From contig JAIWZP010000018.1 in the NCBI GenBank assembly GCA_025201375.1, forward strand, positions 1-64,000: a stretch of DNA of 64,000 nt, read 5' to 3'. The notes beneath the pieces are model-generated. The model was given only the letters and a program-made list of their open reading frames with translations, had not been told where the DNA came from and did no database searches. The first letter of the stretch is position 1. The number at the start of each line of letters is the position of its first letter. Source of the stretch: Gongronella butleri (Eukaryota > Mucoromycota > Mucoromycetes > Mucorales > Cunninghamellaceae). The position numbers and the translations under genes were made by a program. Below, one piece after another: positions 11,923 to 21,565 of the stretch.

Positions 11923-12677
11923 CAAGCAAAAAGGGGGAGGGGGAAGAAAAAAAACAAAGCTGGCAAACAAGAAGAAAACAAAAACAAGAAAAAAAAAACA
12001 GGAAACAGAGAGAGAGAAAAAAGAAAAAGAAGAGGGAAAAAAGAGCTGCCGAAAAAAATTGTTTGGCCCTAAAAATGGCCGCCCGCCTTTTTTTTTTTTT
12101 TTTTCTGTTTTGAAACGAGGCGAATGACTGGCCTTGCTCTCCGGACACCCCGGACCACACCCATTGCTCATTTCCACCTCCTTTTTTTTTTTCCATCCAT
12201 TTCGCAGCTTGCCTGTTGCCTTTTTATCGGCGCAATCAGGCGACAACGCGCCCAAAAAATCCCCTTTCTGCCCGTCTTTCTCCTTTCTCTTCCCCCTTTC
12301 CGCCCCCTTTTTTCTTACAATTGCTTTCCATGGAATATCAATGGAACTCCAAAGGAGCCCCCATGGAAGACGTAACCGAGCAATGGATGACGCTCTATAC
12401 CTGCACGCCTAAAAATAAAAAAAAGTGTCGCTTGCAATGATTGGCTCCTGGCCCTCACGTGGGGCAGATGAGCGATGCGTGGGTTGCACACTCATGTCAA
12501 ATGGAAAAGAGGGCAAGAATGGACAAAACCACCCGCTTGAAGGTCCGGCCCAGCCTGGCAAAAAAGTCAAAAAAGGGCGACCCGAGACTGATTTCTTCCT
12601 TTTTTTTTCTTTACTCTCTTTTTTTTTTTTTTCTTCCTCTCTCTCTCTCTCTCTCGCCTTTTTTTTTCTTGTTCCTT
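11923..12677. promoter_or_regulatory. Divergent promoter region between Set3-like gene and Vip1
   Basis: 755 bp separate the two ATGs. It contains several T16-T20 and A-rich runs and a CT microsatellite near 12635-12658 just upstream of the Vip1 start. No specific binding site can be named. Confidence 0.45.
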
Positions 12678-15600
12678 ATGCCTGCCGTTGCTTCCGACCA
12701 CGTCGTCTCCAACGGCTCACATAATCGTAGTCCCAGCGGCCACCGCAAGCGTATGTCACGATATTTTTTTTTTTGTTGGAGCGAGCTCTTTTTTTTCTTC
12801 TTTTTTATCTCTGACCCAATTTTTTTTTTTTTTTTTTGTAAACCCAGTGGTGCTGGGCATCTGCGCGATGGATCGCAAGGCGCGATCCAAGCCCATGCGC
12901 CATATTCTCGATCGTTTGCTTGCCTATGGCGATTTTGACATTGTCATCTTTGGTGACAAGACCATTTTGGATGAAGGTGAGGCCCAACAAAAAATCGATG
13001 CCAATGGACCCCTCTCTCGACTCCTTCGTCCAAAAAAAGAACGAAAGAAAAAAAAAAAAGTTGTGTCACTCCACACACTGATCGCCTCTTTTGGATAGAC
13101 ATTGAGAATTGGCCTGGCTGCGATTTCTTGATTTGCTTCTTTTCGGGCGGGTTCCCGCTGAACAAGGCGATTGACTATGTCAAGCTGCGCAAGCCGTATC
13201 TTGTCAATGATGTGTGCATGCAATCGTTGCTTTGGGACCGTCGCATCGTGCTGTCTGTTTTGGACGCCATTGGTGTGCCTACGCCGCCACGCCTCGTGGT
13301 CACGCGCGATGGTGGACCTAAATTCCATGCCGACGCCGCGCGTGCCTTCAAGGAACTCAATGGCATGGATCTCGACCGCATCGTCGCGAAATATTCCAGC
13401 AATTCCACCGTTGTCGAGGCCACGCGCGAATACATCTATGCCGATGGCACAACACTCGCCAAACCCTTTATTGAGAAACCCGTCGACGGCGAAAACCACA
13501 ACATCAACATCTACTATCCCGAAAGCCTCGGTGGTGGCGGCCGACGACTCTTTAGAAAGGTTGGAAAAAAGTGGAGGCAAATTGACAAGAAATGGAAGCT
13601 CATTTCCCTTTTTTTTTTCCATTCGACTAGATCGGCAACAAATCGAGCGAAAAGGACGAGAACCTCGAATTTCCCTCTGAGCAAGGGTCGTACATTTATG
13701 AACAGCTCATGTTGACCGAGAATGCCGAGGACATCAAGGTGTACACGGTGGGACCCTCATTTATTCATGCCGAAACACGAAAGTCGCCGACGGTCGATGG
13801 CCACGTCAAGCGCAACATGGACGGCAAGGAGATCCGCTATTGCACGGAATTGAGCCACGACGAAAGCGAGATTGCGCGCAAGATTCTAAAGGCATTCGGT
13901 CAAAACGTGTGCGGTCTGGATCTGCTGCGCGTGCAAGGCAAGTCGTATGTCATTGACGTCAATGGCTGGAGCTTTGTCAAGGGCAATGACGAGTATTACG
14001 AGACGTGTGCACGCATTTTGGCCAACAAGTTCCACTTGGCCATCCAACAGCGCCCCACCGGCCTGGCAGACATCCCCTACAAGATCTCGCCCGAGAATTC
14101 ATGGCGCCTAAAGGGCTTTGTCGCTGTCTTTCGCCACGGCGACCGCACACCAAAGGACAAGTTCAAGATCTCCGTCAAGGCATCCACCTTTGGCGAACTG
14201 CTCCAGGGCTCGCGCCAGGAGGTCGTCTTTCGCCAAAAGCACCAGCTCGATCTCGTGGGCAAATGCGTCGACCAATGCCTCGCCGACGGCTCCGAGGATG
14301 AGGAAAAGATGCTTGCACTCAAGGAAATCCTTGAAAAGAAGCGCAATCTCCTCGGCACAAAGGTCCAGCTCAAGCCCAAATTCTTCAAGGATTCCGGGAG
14401 ACTCGACAAGCTTCAGCTCAATGTCAAATGGGGCGGCGAGGTAACACCCCAAAATAGAGAAAAACGAGAATTGGCAATTGACATTCTTCTTTTTTTTTTT
14501 TTTGCTCAGTTGACACACGCTGGCTTGTATCAATCGCGCGACCTTGGTGACAATCTGCGCAAGGACATGAACATTTTGAACCGTGCGATCCTCGATGACG
14601 TCAAAATCTACAGCTCGTCGGAAAGACGTGTCCGTGCCACCGGTAAAAAAAAAAAAAAAAAAAAAAAAGCATGTGGCAACTCAATTCGCGCTTATTTTTT
14701 TTTTCTTTTGACAAATGACGTAGCGGACAAGTTTGCCGAGTACTTTTTGGGCAACTCCAAGTCGATTGAAGGTGTGATTTCCGAGAGCAAATACCTGTTG
14801 GATGACAGCAATGCGGCCAAGGAACAAGGCGACGCGGTCAAAAAGCAGCTGCGCGACTTGCTCAAGCCCGGCAACATCATCCCCGAGATGATGCTTGCAC
14901 AGATGAACTGGCCAAAGATGCTGCCGCAGCCGCACGTGGTGTTGCAAGAGATTTCGACCATCATGACGCGTTTGCAGACGCTCATGCACCTCAATTGGTC
15001 GTCCAAGGATGTGCACGATCTGCAGCAGAATTGGTGCTGCTTTGAGTCGCCCGGGCTCTTCCGCGAGCGCTGGGAGAAGCTGTTCCGCAACTTTTGCCAC
15101 TTTGGCAATTCCGACGAGAGCGATGGCTCCGACGTGCTGCGCACCGGCGCCGAAAAGTTTGCCGACCCGTCGTGGATCCCCGAGCTTTACGACTCGCTAA
15201 AGTACGACGCCCTGCACAACCGCGTCTTCCTCGAAGAGATCTTTGCCGACCCCGACGCCGTCGCCAATTCACCGCGCCACTCGGTCGACCTCCAACTCAT
15301 GACCGACATCCGTAGACAGTCCATGGGTGCAGCACCACCCACCTCACCCACACCGCCACCCACCTCGGCCGCCGCCTTGTGCCCATGGGCAAACACCGAC
15401 TTGCGCAATCTCTACAAACACGTCAAAACCATGTTTGACCTGATTGCGCCGCTTGAGTTTGGCATCTCTGACCGCGAGAAAAAGAACATTGGCATGCTCA
15501 TCAGCCTGCCATTGCTCAAGAGCATCCTCAAGGACATTGACGAAATGGCCACATCGGAAAAGCCCATGACGCGACTGTATTTCACAAAAGAATCCCACGT

Positions 15601-16183
15601 CCACGCGTTGCTCAGCCTTGTGTATCTGTCTGGTGTGCCCACCAAGGTGCCGCGCCAGTCTCTGCCTGAATTAGACTGTAAGACTTTTTTTTCTTGTAGC
15701 AATTGCCCCACCATGCGATGATGTCACTCATTTTTTTTTTTTTTTTACGCTAGTCCTCACGCAGATCACGTTTGAACTTTATGAGCGCAAGAATCCAGAT
15801 ATGGAAAACACCGCCGAATACTCGCTGCGCATTGCATTCAGCCCCGGTGCTCACTCGGACAGCGTGCTCGATCTCCACATGTAAGGACAAAAAAAAAAGT
15901 GGAAATAGCGTGACTTTTGGCATCTCATTGACCTTTCTTCTTTAATCTAGGGACTCGGAGCATTGTCTCAAGGTCGTGCCGCGCATGTAAGTGGCTGAAA
16001 AAAAAAGTCGATACGCGTCCGGATATTCATTTTTTTTCTTTTTGCAGGAATCTGATCCCCCATCTGTCGCTTGAGGAGGTGCTGTACTACCACAAGGGTT
16101 ATCTGAGTGTGCCCAACCTAGATGCCATTCAGCAGACCATTGAGGAACGCCAGCTCCACTATGCCCAAGAAGACAATGCATAG
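12678..16183 (+). CDS. VIP1: Inositol hexakisphosphate/diphosphoinositol-pentakisphosphate kinase, Vip1/Asp1/PPIP5K
   Basis: Bifunctional enzyme making and removing 1-pyrophosphate inositol phosphates (IP7, IP8). Nine exons: 12678-12750, 12848-12976, 13099-13559, 13631-14440, 14510-14642, 14724-15677, 15754-15880, 15951-15986 and 16048-16183, all in consistent phase, 952 residues. The N-terminal ATP-grasp kinase half shows [21 protein letters not shown] start, [37 protein letters not shown] and [15 protein letters not shown]. The histidine-acid-phosphatase half begins with [12 protein letters not shown] at about residue 390 and keeps [12 protein letters not shown] and, near the C-terminus, [13 protein letters not shown]. 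Exon 8 is only 36 nt. The intron after exon 3 uses a GTTGGA donor, supported by phase and by conserved RRLFRKIGNKSSE across the junction. The extended C-terminal tail of some homologues is missing. AATAAA lies near 16318. Confidence 0.96.
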
Positions 16184-16398
16184 ACCCATTCTCCTCCATT
16201 TCTTTTTTTTTCTATTGTTCGTTCCTTTTTTTCCACATCCTTTTGCTTTTTTTCTGTTTCTTTGTATTTGCATGTTCCCGGTCCTCCATTACTTATGGAC
16301 GACCCATCAAAAGCCGAGTAATAAACTGTTTTGTCTTTGACGAGACATCAAATCTGCAAAACAGTCGTAAAATCGCAACATTTCCAGATTTCTAAAGG

Positions 16399-17345
16399 AT
16401 GAGTGATCCGAGTTGCGAAAAAAAAACTCGATCACATATACACTGGTCTAAATTTGGCGCCAGGTGGTCAGGCTCATCAGGAGAAACGCGTAAATTATTA
16501 TTTTGGCTCTGGGCTTTCATTAGCAAACACGAACCTCGAGATTGCTCAAGACGGAGTGATCCGATCTCTGAAAAAACTTGAAATCATTAAAGTCTTGGGT
16601 CGAGTATCCACTGGTTTAAATTTGGCACCGGATGGTCAGACTCATCGGGAGAAACGCGTAAATTATTATTTTGGCTCTGGACTTTCACTAGCAAACACGA
16701 ATATCGAGATTTCTCAAGACTGAGTGATCCAATTCGCGAAAAAAATTAACACCGCAGAAGAATTGGGTCTACCCTCAACTGGTCCAAATTTGGGACCAGA
16801 TGCGCAAGTTTCTGAGGAAGCGCGAGTTTCATAGGCATAAAGGGGTAAGATCGCCACTATTTGATCTCGTACTGAGGCAACGGCTGAGCGCCCCGACGCG
16901 TGAGGCTCCTCAAACGAATCAGCGTACAAACGCGGTAAAAGCGCTTGTGGTTTGGGGACATCGCGTCGAGTTCTCAGCGAGTTAGCCTTCAGGAATCGTT
17001 TTGATTCTGATTTGGCCCTGAATTTATGAAAAGTGCATTTTCTCAGGACTGAGCGATCCGATCTTTGGAAAAACTTGGAATCGTGAACATTTTGTGTCGA
17101 GTATCCACTGGTCTAAATTTGGCGCCGGATGGTCAGGCGTATCGGGAGAAACGCGTAAAATAATATTGTTTCGCGCTGGATTTTCGCTAGCAAACACGAA
17201 TCTCGAGAGAGCGATCCATTTCGCGAAAAAAAAATTAACACCGTTGGAGAATTGGGCTTGCCATTAACTGATTTATATTTAGGCCAAATGAGCAAGTTTC
17301 TGATGAAGCGCAAGTTTTTTCATAGGCGTAAAGGGGGTATTGTAA
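16399..17345 (+). repeat. Tandem array of two alternating ~155-170 bp units (A and B)
   Basis: Units begin with a GAGTGATCC-like word at 16400, 16555, 16723, 17049 and about 17207. A-type units (16400, 16555, 17049) carry CTGGTxTAAATTTGG, a GATGGTCAG block, GGAGAAACGCGTAAATTA, and end AGCAAACACGAA. B-type units (16723, 17207) carry TTCGCGAAAAAAATTAACAC and AAGTTTCTG, and end in CATAGGC.TAAAGGGG. The order is A-A-B, about 190 bp of unrelated sequence, then A-B, as if an A-B dimer was duplicated. There is no ORF continuity. Function is unknown. Confidence 0.85.
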
Positions 17346-17395
17346 AGTCACCAATCAAGGATTTCTTAATTACAGCATCATAACGAATGTTTGAC

Positions 17396-17855
17396 GAATC
17401 AAAAGTTTAAAGAGCGCTTTGCTTGGCAAACGTTCGTAAAAAAAAAAAAAGAATCGAACGAATAATGCTGCTCTGAAGAATTCGCGAACCCCGTAAAAAA
17501 TCGAACGAACGCTATGAAAGACTTTGCGAACAACGTTCGTAAAAAAAAAAATTTGAACGAACGTTGTGAAGACTGACTTCGCGAACTACGTTCGTATGAT
17601 ACAAAATCAAACGACGAACAACGTTGTGAAGACTTCGCGAACAACGTTGTTCGTAAAAATTGAACAAACGTATTTGTGAAGACTTTGCAAACAACGTTCG
17701 TAAAAATTGAATGAATTTTGTGAAGGCTTCGCGAACGTTCATAAAAAATTCAAACGAAAGTTGCAAAGTCTTCGCGGCGAACGTTTGTAAAAAAAAAAAA
17801 AAATCGAACAAAAGCTGTAAAAAATTCATCGCGAACGTTCGTTAAGAAGAAGCTC
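17396..17855 (+). repeat. AT-rich minisatellite with palindromic core
   Basis: Eight or nine imperfect units of about 45-60 bp. The consensus is ACGTTCGTAAAAA, then TCGAACGAACGTTGTGAAG, then ACTTCGCGAACAACGTTCG. The units contain the palindromes GAACGTTC and TTCGCGAA, and differ in the length of the A run. The open frames read through it are repeat artefacts. Confidence 0.85.
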
Positions 17856-17925
17856 TACAGTATTATAGGATACTGTACACAGTACCATAACCTACAAAAA
17901 AAAGTGCCACAAATATATTTTTTTG

Positions 17926-19408
17926 CAGTGCTGGGTTGCTGACCGTCTGATTTGTCACTTTAATTTCATCTGTATTGATCATAAATGACTCCTCCAATGA
18001 CATGAAATTTTATAAAACAATGATTTAGAGGTATAAAAAAGACTATTAAATTATGAAATGGATATAGCGAGCAGATATTTAAATAGATTAAAAAAGGGTG
18101 CCTGACGCGTCACGCGACGCGACGCGTACCCAAACGCATGCATTGGCGGACTGTGGAGATGAATTGACATATTTATTATAAATCGGCATCTCCAAATTTT
18201 TCTGAGATATGATAAAAGTGGATGTGTTTGATTATTTCTGTCAATTCATTTCATGACACACGTATCATGCCAGAAGAGATCAGCACGACAATTATGTTAG
18301 TCATATTCTCGCTGGTCGCTGCAACGCGCTAAGCGCCAAAAAAAAGTATGGAAAATGATTTTATCTCTAGCAAATAATAATTTTAATCTCTTTGTTGACT
18401 TGAAACTATGATAATTAGTTAATTGAAAGCCTAAAAGTGGATGCTATTGAGTAGCTGTGAGTGCAGTATATCAACAAGCTAGGACTGTAGAGCAGCACCA
18501 CGACCACATTAAGGAAATCGCTGCATATGGCGCGTTCGGCGCGTCACAGGCTCACAACAGCGACAAGTTGACTAATTTTCATGCTGGTCTCTGGCATGAC
18601 ACGTATGTCATGGAATGAATTGATAGAAATAATCAAACACATCCACTGCTATCTCAGAAATATTTGGAGATTCCGATTCATAACAATGTCAATTCACCTC
18701 CGCAGTCCGCCAACGCATGCGCTTGGGTACGCGTCGCGTCGCGTGACGCGTCAGGCACCCTTTTTTAATCTATTTCAATATCCGCTCGCTATATCCATTT
18801 CATAATTTAATAGTCTTTTTTATACCTCTACGTAAACCTAGGCATGTTATCATAAATCGAGAACGTCGCTCGAATATCTCGAGGATTTGAGACGAGATCG
18901 AGACGAACTGAGTCTCGCTCATTTGTCGTTTCGATCGAAAAGAATGTAAAATCTCGCTGGTCTCGCTCGAATTTCGAACAAAAAATTAGATTAGGCGTAA
19001 GTTTCATCATGCATTTTTAAGTGGTGTGGTGCAATGGGAAAAACTCTGTCTTGGCACTCTGGATGTGAGAAGTTCAACCTTGCTTGTCTTTGTGTCGACT
19101 TTTTTTGTGGATTTTTTCACGCCACCAGGCAAAGTTTTGAAGAAAATGCGAGTTTTGCCATTGACATTCTCGAATCTCGCTCGAATCTCGCTTGATCTCG
19201 ACCACAAGAATCTCGATCGAGATCGAGATAACCAAAATTTTGTCGAGACGAGACAAGACAAGGTGAATCTCGTCTCGCTCGCTCGAATTACTGCAACAAC
19301 CCTACGTAAACCATTGTTTTTACAAAATTTCATGTCATTGGAACCATTTCTTCTGATCAATATCATACAGATGAGATTAAAGTGATAAAAAATTGACGGC
19401 CAGCACTC
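17926..19408. mobile_element. Foldback element with ~400-bp inverted arms
   Basis: The left arm from 17926 (CAGTGCTGG) to about 18335 matches the reverse complement of about 18525-19408 once the nested insertion at 18839-19304 is removed. Long near-identical blocks include GGGTGCCTGACGCGTCACGC and the GACGCGTACCC next to it in both arms, and AGTGGATGTGTTTGATTATT near 18210 with its inverse near 18634. The outer ends are CAGTGCTGG and (reverse-complemented) AGTGCTGG. The ~190-bp centre has no ORF, so the element is non-autonomous. I find no target duplication at its outer borders. It is probably a long-TIR MITE or foldback DNA transposon. Confidence 0.85.
18839..19304. mobile_element. 466-bp hAT-type MITE nested in the right foldback arm
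   Basis: Flanked by a perfect 8-bp direct duplication CGTAAACC (18831-18838 and 19305-19312). Terminal inverted repeats are TAGGCATGTT and TAGGGTTGTT (8 of 10 match). An 8-bp target duplication with TAGGG-type ends is the hAT superfamily pattern. The interior is built of degenerate CTCGAATCTCG/CGAGATCGAG words and has no transposase ORF. The left foldback arm lacks this insertion, which gives an empty-site control within the same element. Confidence 0.9.
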
Positions 19409-19952
19409 AGAGTCATGATTATTATCATGTGTTTTGGACTTTTGCAAAAAAAAAAAAAAAAAAAAAAAAAAGTGTTTGATGTAGTAAAATGGCCCAAAAC
19501 CTGTGTGTGTATCATAAATGCAAGCAATGGGCCATGGATGTCAGGAAAATGCGAATACATACAGTAGCAAGGTCGAACAGGCGGCTGTCAAGCAAATCCG
19601 CACTTTTGAGATTTTTGTCAATGTTGGTCAGCCCCGAGAGCATGAGCTGTGCAACTGAAGATTCTGGTTCCCCTCAATCCGCAGCGAAATTGTGTCTTTT
19701 TTGTCGCAAGATGTCAATTGCCTGTCTTGGCTGTGGGCCGTGGAACGATCACTCTTTTACTTAGTTTTTTTTTTTTTTCATTGCACGCACAACGACGGAT
19801 GAGGAAGAGAAACAATAAACGGGTTTTATTGAGTGTGATTTGAAGCCTATATAGCAATGTTCGCTCCTAGACAAAAGGCAAGAGAGCAGGACAATGTATA
19901 TATACAATAGATTTTGGCCCCAAGAAAGAGAAGAGGATGGGGGTGAATGCAT
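19409..19952. other. Spacer between repeat island and RPS5 3' end
   Basis: Contains a run of about 26 A at 19446-19471 and the RPS5 3' flank. No gene is seen. Confidence 0.5.
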
Positions 19953-20644
19953 TTATCGGTTGGACTTGGCAACGCGCTCGAGTTCGTCCTTCTTCTTGAT
20001 GGCGTACGAGTTGGACGAGCCCTTGGCGGCGTTGATCAATTCGTCGGCAAGGCACTCAGCAATGGTCTTGACATTGCGGAAGGCAGCCTCACGAGCACCG
20101 ATGGTGATCAAAGCAATGGACTGGTTGACGCGGCGGAGGGGCGACACATCGACGGCCTGGCGGCGGACGGTACCTTGCGAGCCAATGCGGGTCGAGTCTT
20201 CACGGGGACCAGTGTTGATCAAGGCATCGACCAAGACCTGGATGGGGTTCTGGTCGGTCAACAAGTTGATGATCTCAAAGGCGTGCTGGACGATGCGGGC
20301 AGCCATGAGCTTCTTGCCGTTGTTGCGGCCGGTCATCATGAGCGAGTTGGTAAGACGCTCGACGATGGGGCACTAAAATAATAAAAAACAGGACGCAAAA
20401 TCGTGTCAATGGCCCTCGTTTGTAGCGTTCATCCTGTCTTCTTTCTGTTTACCTGGGCCTTGCGGAAGCGCTTGACAGCGAAGCGGCCAGCAGTGTGGGG
20501 CAAGTACACATGTTGACGGACTTGGATGTAGTCTTGGAGCGAAATGTCCTTGACTTCGACATCTTCATAAGACCACTTGTTGAAGAGCTTACGGGAACCG
20601 TCGGCGCTGGCCAAAACGTCAGCGGGCAAGTTAACAGAAACCAT
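19953..20644 (-). CDS. RPS5: 40S ribosomal protein S5 (uS7)
   Basis: Binds the 3' major domain of 18S rRNA in the head of the small subunit, at the mRNA exit channel. Exons 20644-20453 and 20372-19953 give 203 residues, the usual length. Recognisable blocks are [95 protein letters not shown] and the invariant KSNR end. The start at 20644 ([10 protein letters not shown]) is the first ATG before the conserved [10 protein letters not shown]. One 80-bp intron with GTAAAC donor. Divergent from the Osh gene across 921 bp. Confidence 0.97.
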
Positions 20645-21565
20645 GCTGAAGAGGAAAAAAAGGGGGGAGAAGGATAAAAGGTGAGTCGAGCTATTTAAAA
20701 AAAAAAAGAATGGCCATTTTGACAAAGAAGAGTTGTGTGTAGTTGCGTGGCTGCCCATCCGACATGTTCAATCCATCCATCGATTTCTCGCGACGCATCC
20801 ATCAATCTTTGCAACGATACATCCATCCTGTTTTTGCATCCATGCATCCATGTTGGATCGTTCGTACGAGGTTTCATGTCGATGCAAGCACGCGCACGCA
20901 CACAACCTTCATGTCGATGGTCCCTGTCCGCTTTACCTGAGAGTAGAAAGAGGAAGAAAAAAAAATTAGAAGGGGCGGCTGGGCGAGTTCTCTTTTTTTT
21001 CTTAGAGTGGGGGTGCTGGGTTGAAAGCGAAAATTCGCCGGACATGCATGTCCGACCTTGCTTGTCGGACTTGCCCGGGGCAACCCAAAAGAAAGCACTG
21101 GCCATTTTGGCTATAGAAATAGGCGCCCCATTTGCATGATGGCACACAAACACCAGCTTGTACCACGCCAAGGACCGCGCGCTGGCTCTTTTTTGCTGAA
21201 AGCCAAATCCATCCCCATTCATCCCCCTACGCACTCGACAATGGCTGGCCATTGCGCATGACATGGAAATGCCTGCTTCCGTTTGCACAACCCGTGATGT
21301 GATCAACGCCAGAAATAAAAAAAAGGAGGGGCCATGCACCCAATGAGATCATCACGGCTTTGCACCACTGCATGATTTCCATGATGAAAATCATCCACCA
21401 TGGCAACAAACAAGTCCATATTCGGTCTGGGTGATTTGCGGCCCCCCTCCTTTTTTTTTACGGCCTCTTGGGTGCCCATTCCTCCTTTTTTAACTTTTTT
21501 CTTTTCCTCTTTTCACTTTTTTTTTCTCACTCTCTGTCACTCTCTTATTTTTTTTTCACACCTCA
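20645..21565. promoter_or_regulatory. Divergent upstream region of RPS5 and the Osh gene
   Basis: 921 bp with no gene. It holds a series of CATCCATC words at about 20775-20850 and, next to the Osh start, a long pyrimidine tract (21480-21555). No named promoter element is evident. Confidence 0.45.

Noticed and set aside
11923..12255. Upstream extension of the Set3-like frame to 12255
   Set aside because: The added residues are homopolymer-derived Phe/Lys runs with no conservation; the PHD finger starts shortly after the 11922 ATG.
13175..15400. Several long antisense frames inside Vip1
   Set aside because: They are shadows of a GC-rich coding frame; they lack splice logic and family resemblance.
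16399..17345. CRISPR-like array
   Set aside because: Units are 155-170 bp with no unique spacers and the host is eukaryotic.
17399..17829. Phe/Ser-rich open frames over the minisatellite
   Set aside because: They arise from in-frame repetition of the non-coding unit.
17926..19408. 8-bp target duplication around the foldback element
   Set aside because: The flanks TTTTTTTG and AGAGTCAT do not match, so only the inner MITE can be called with a duplication.
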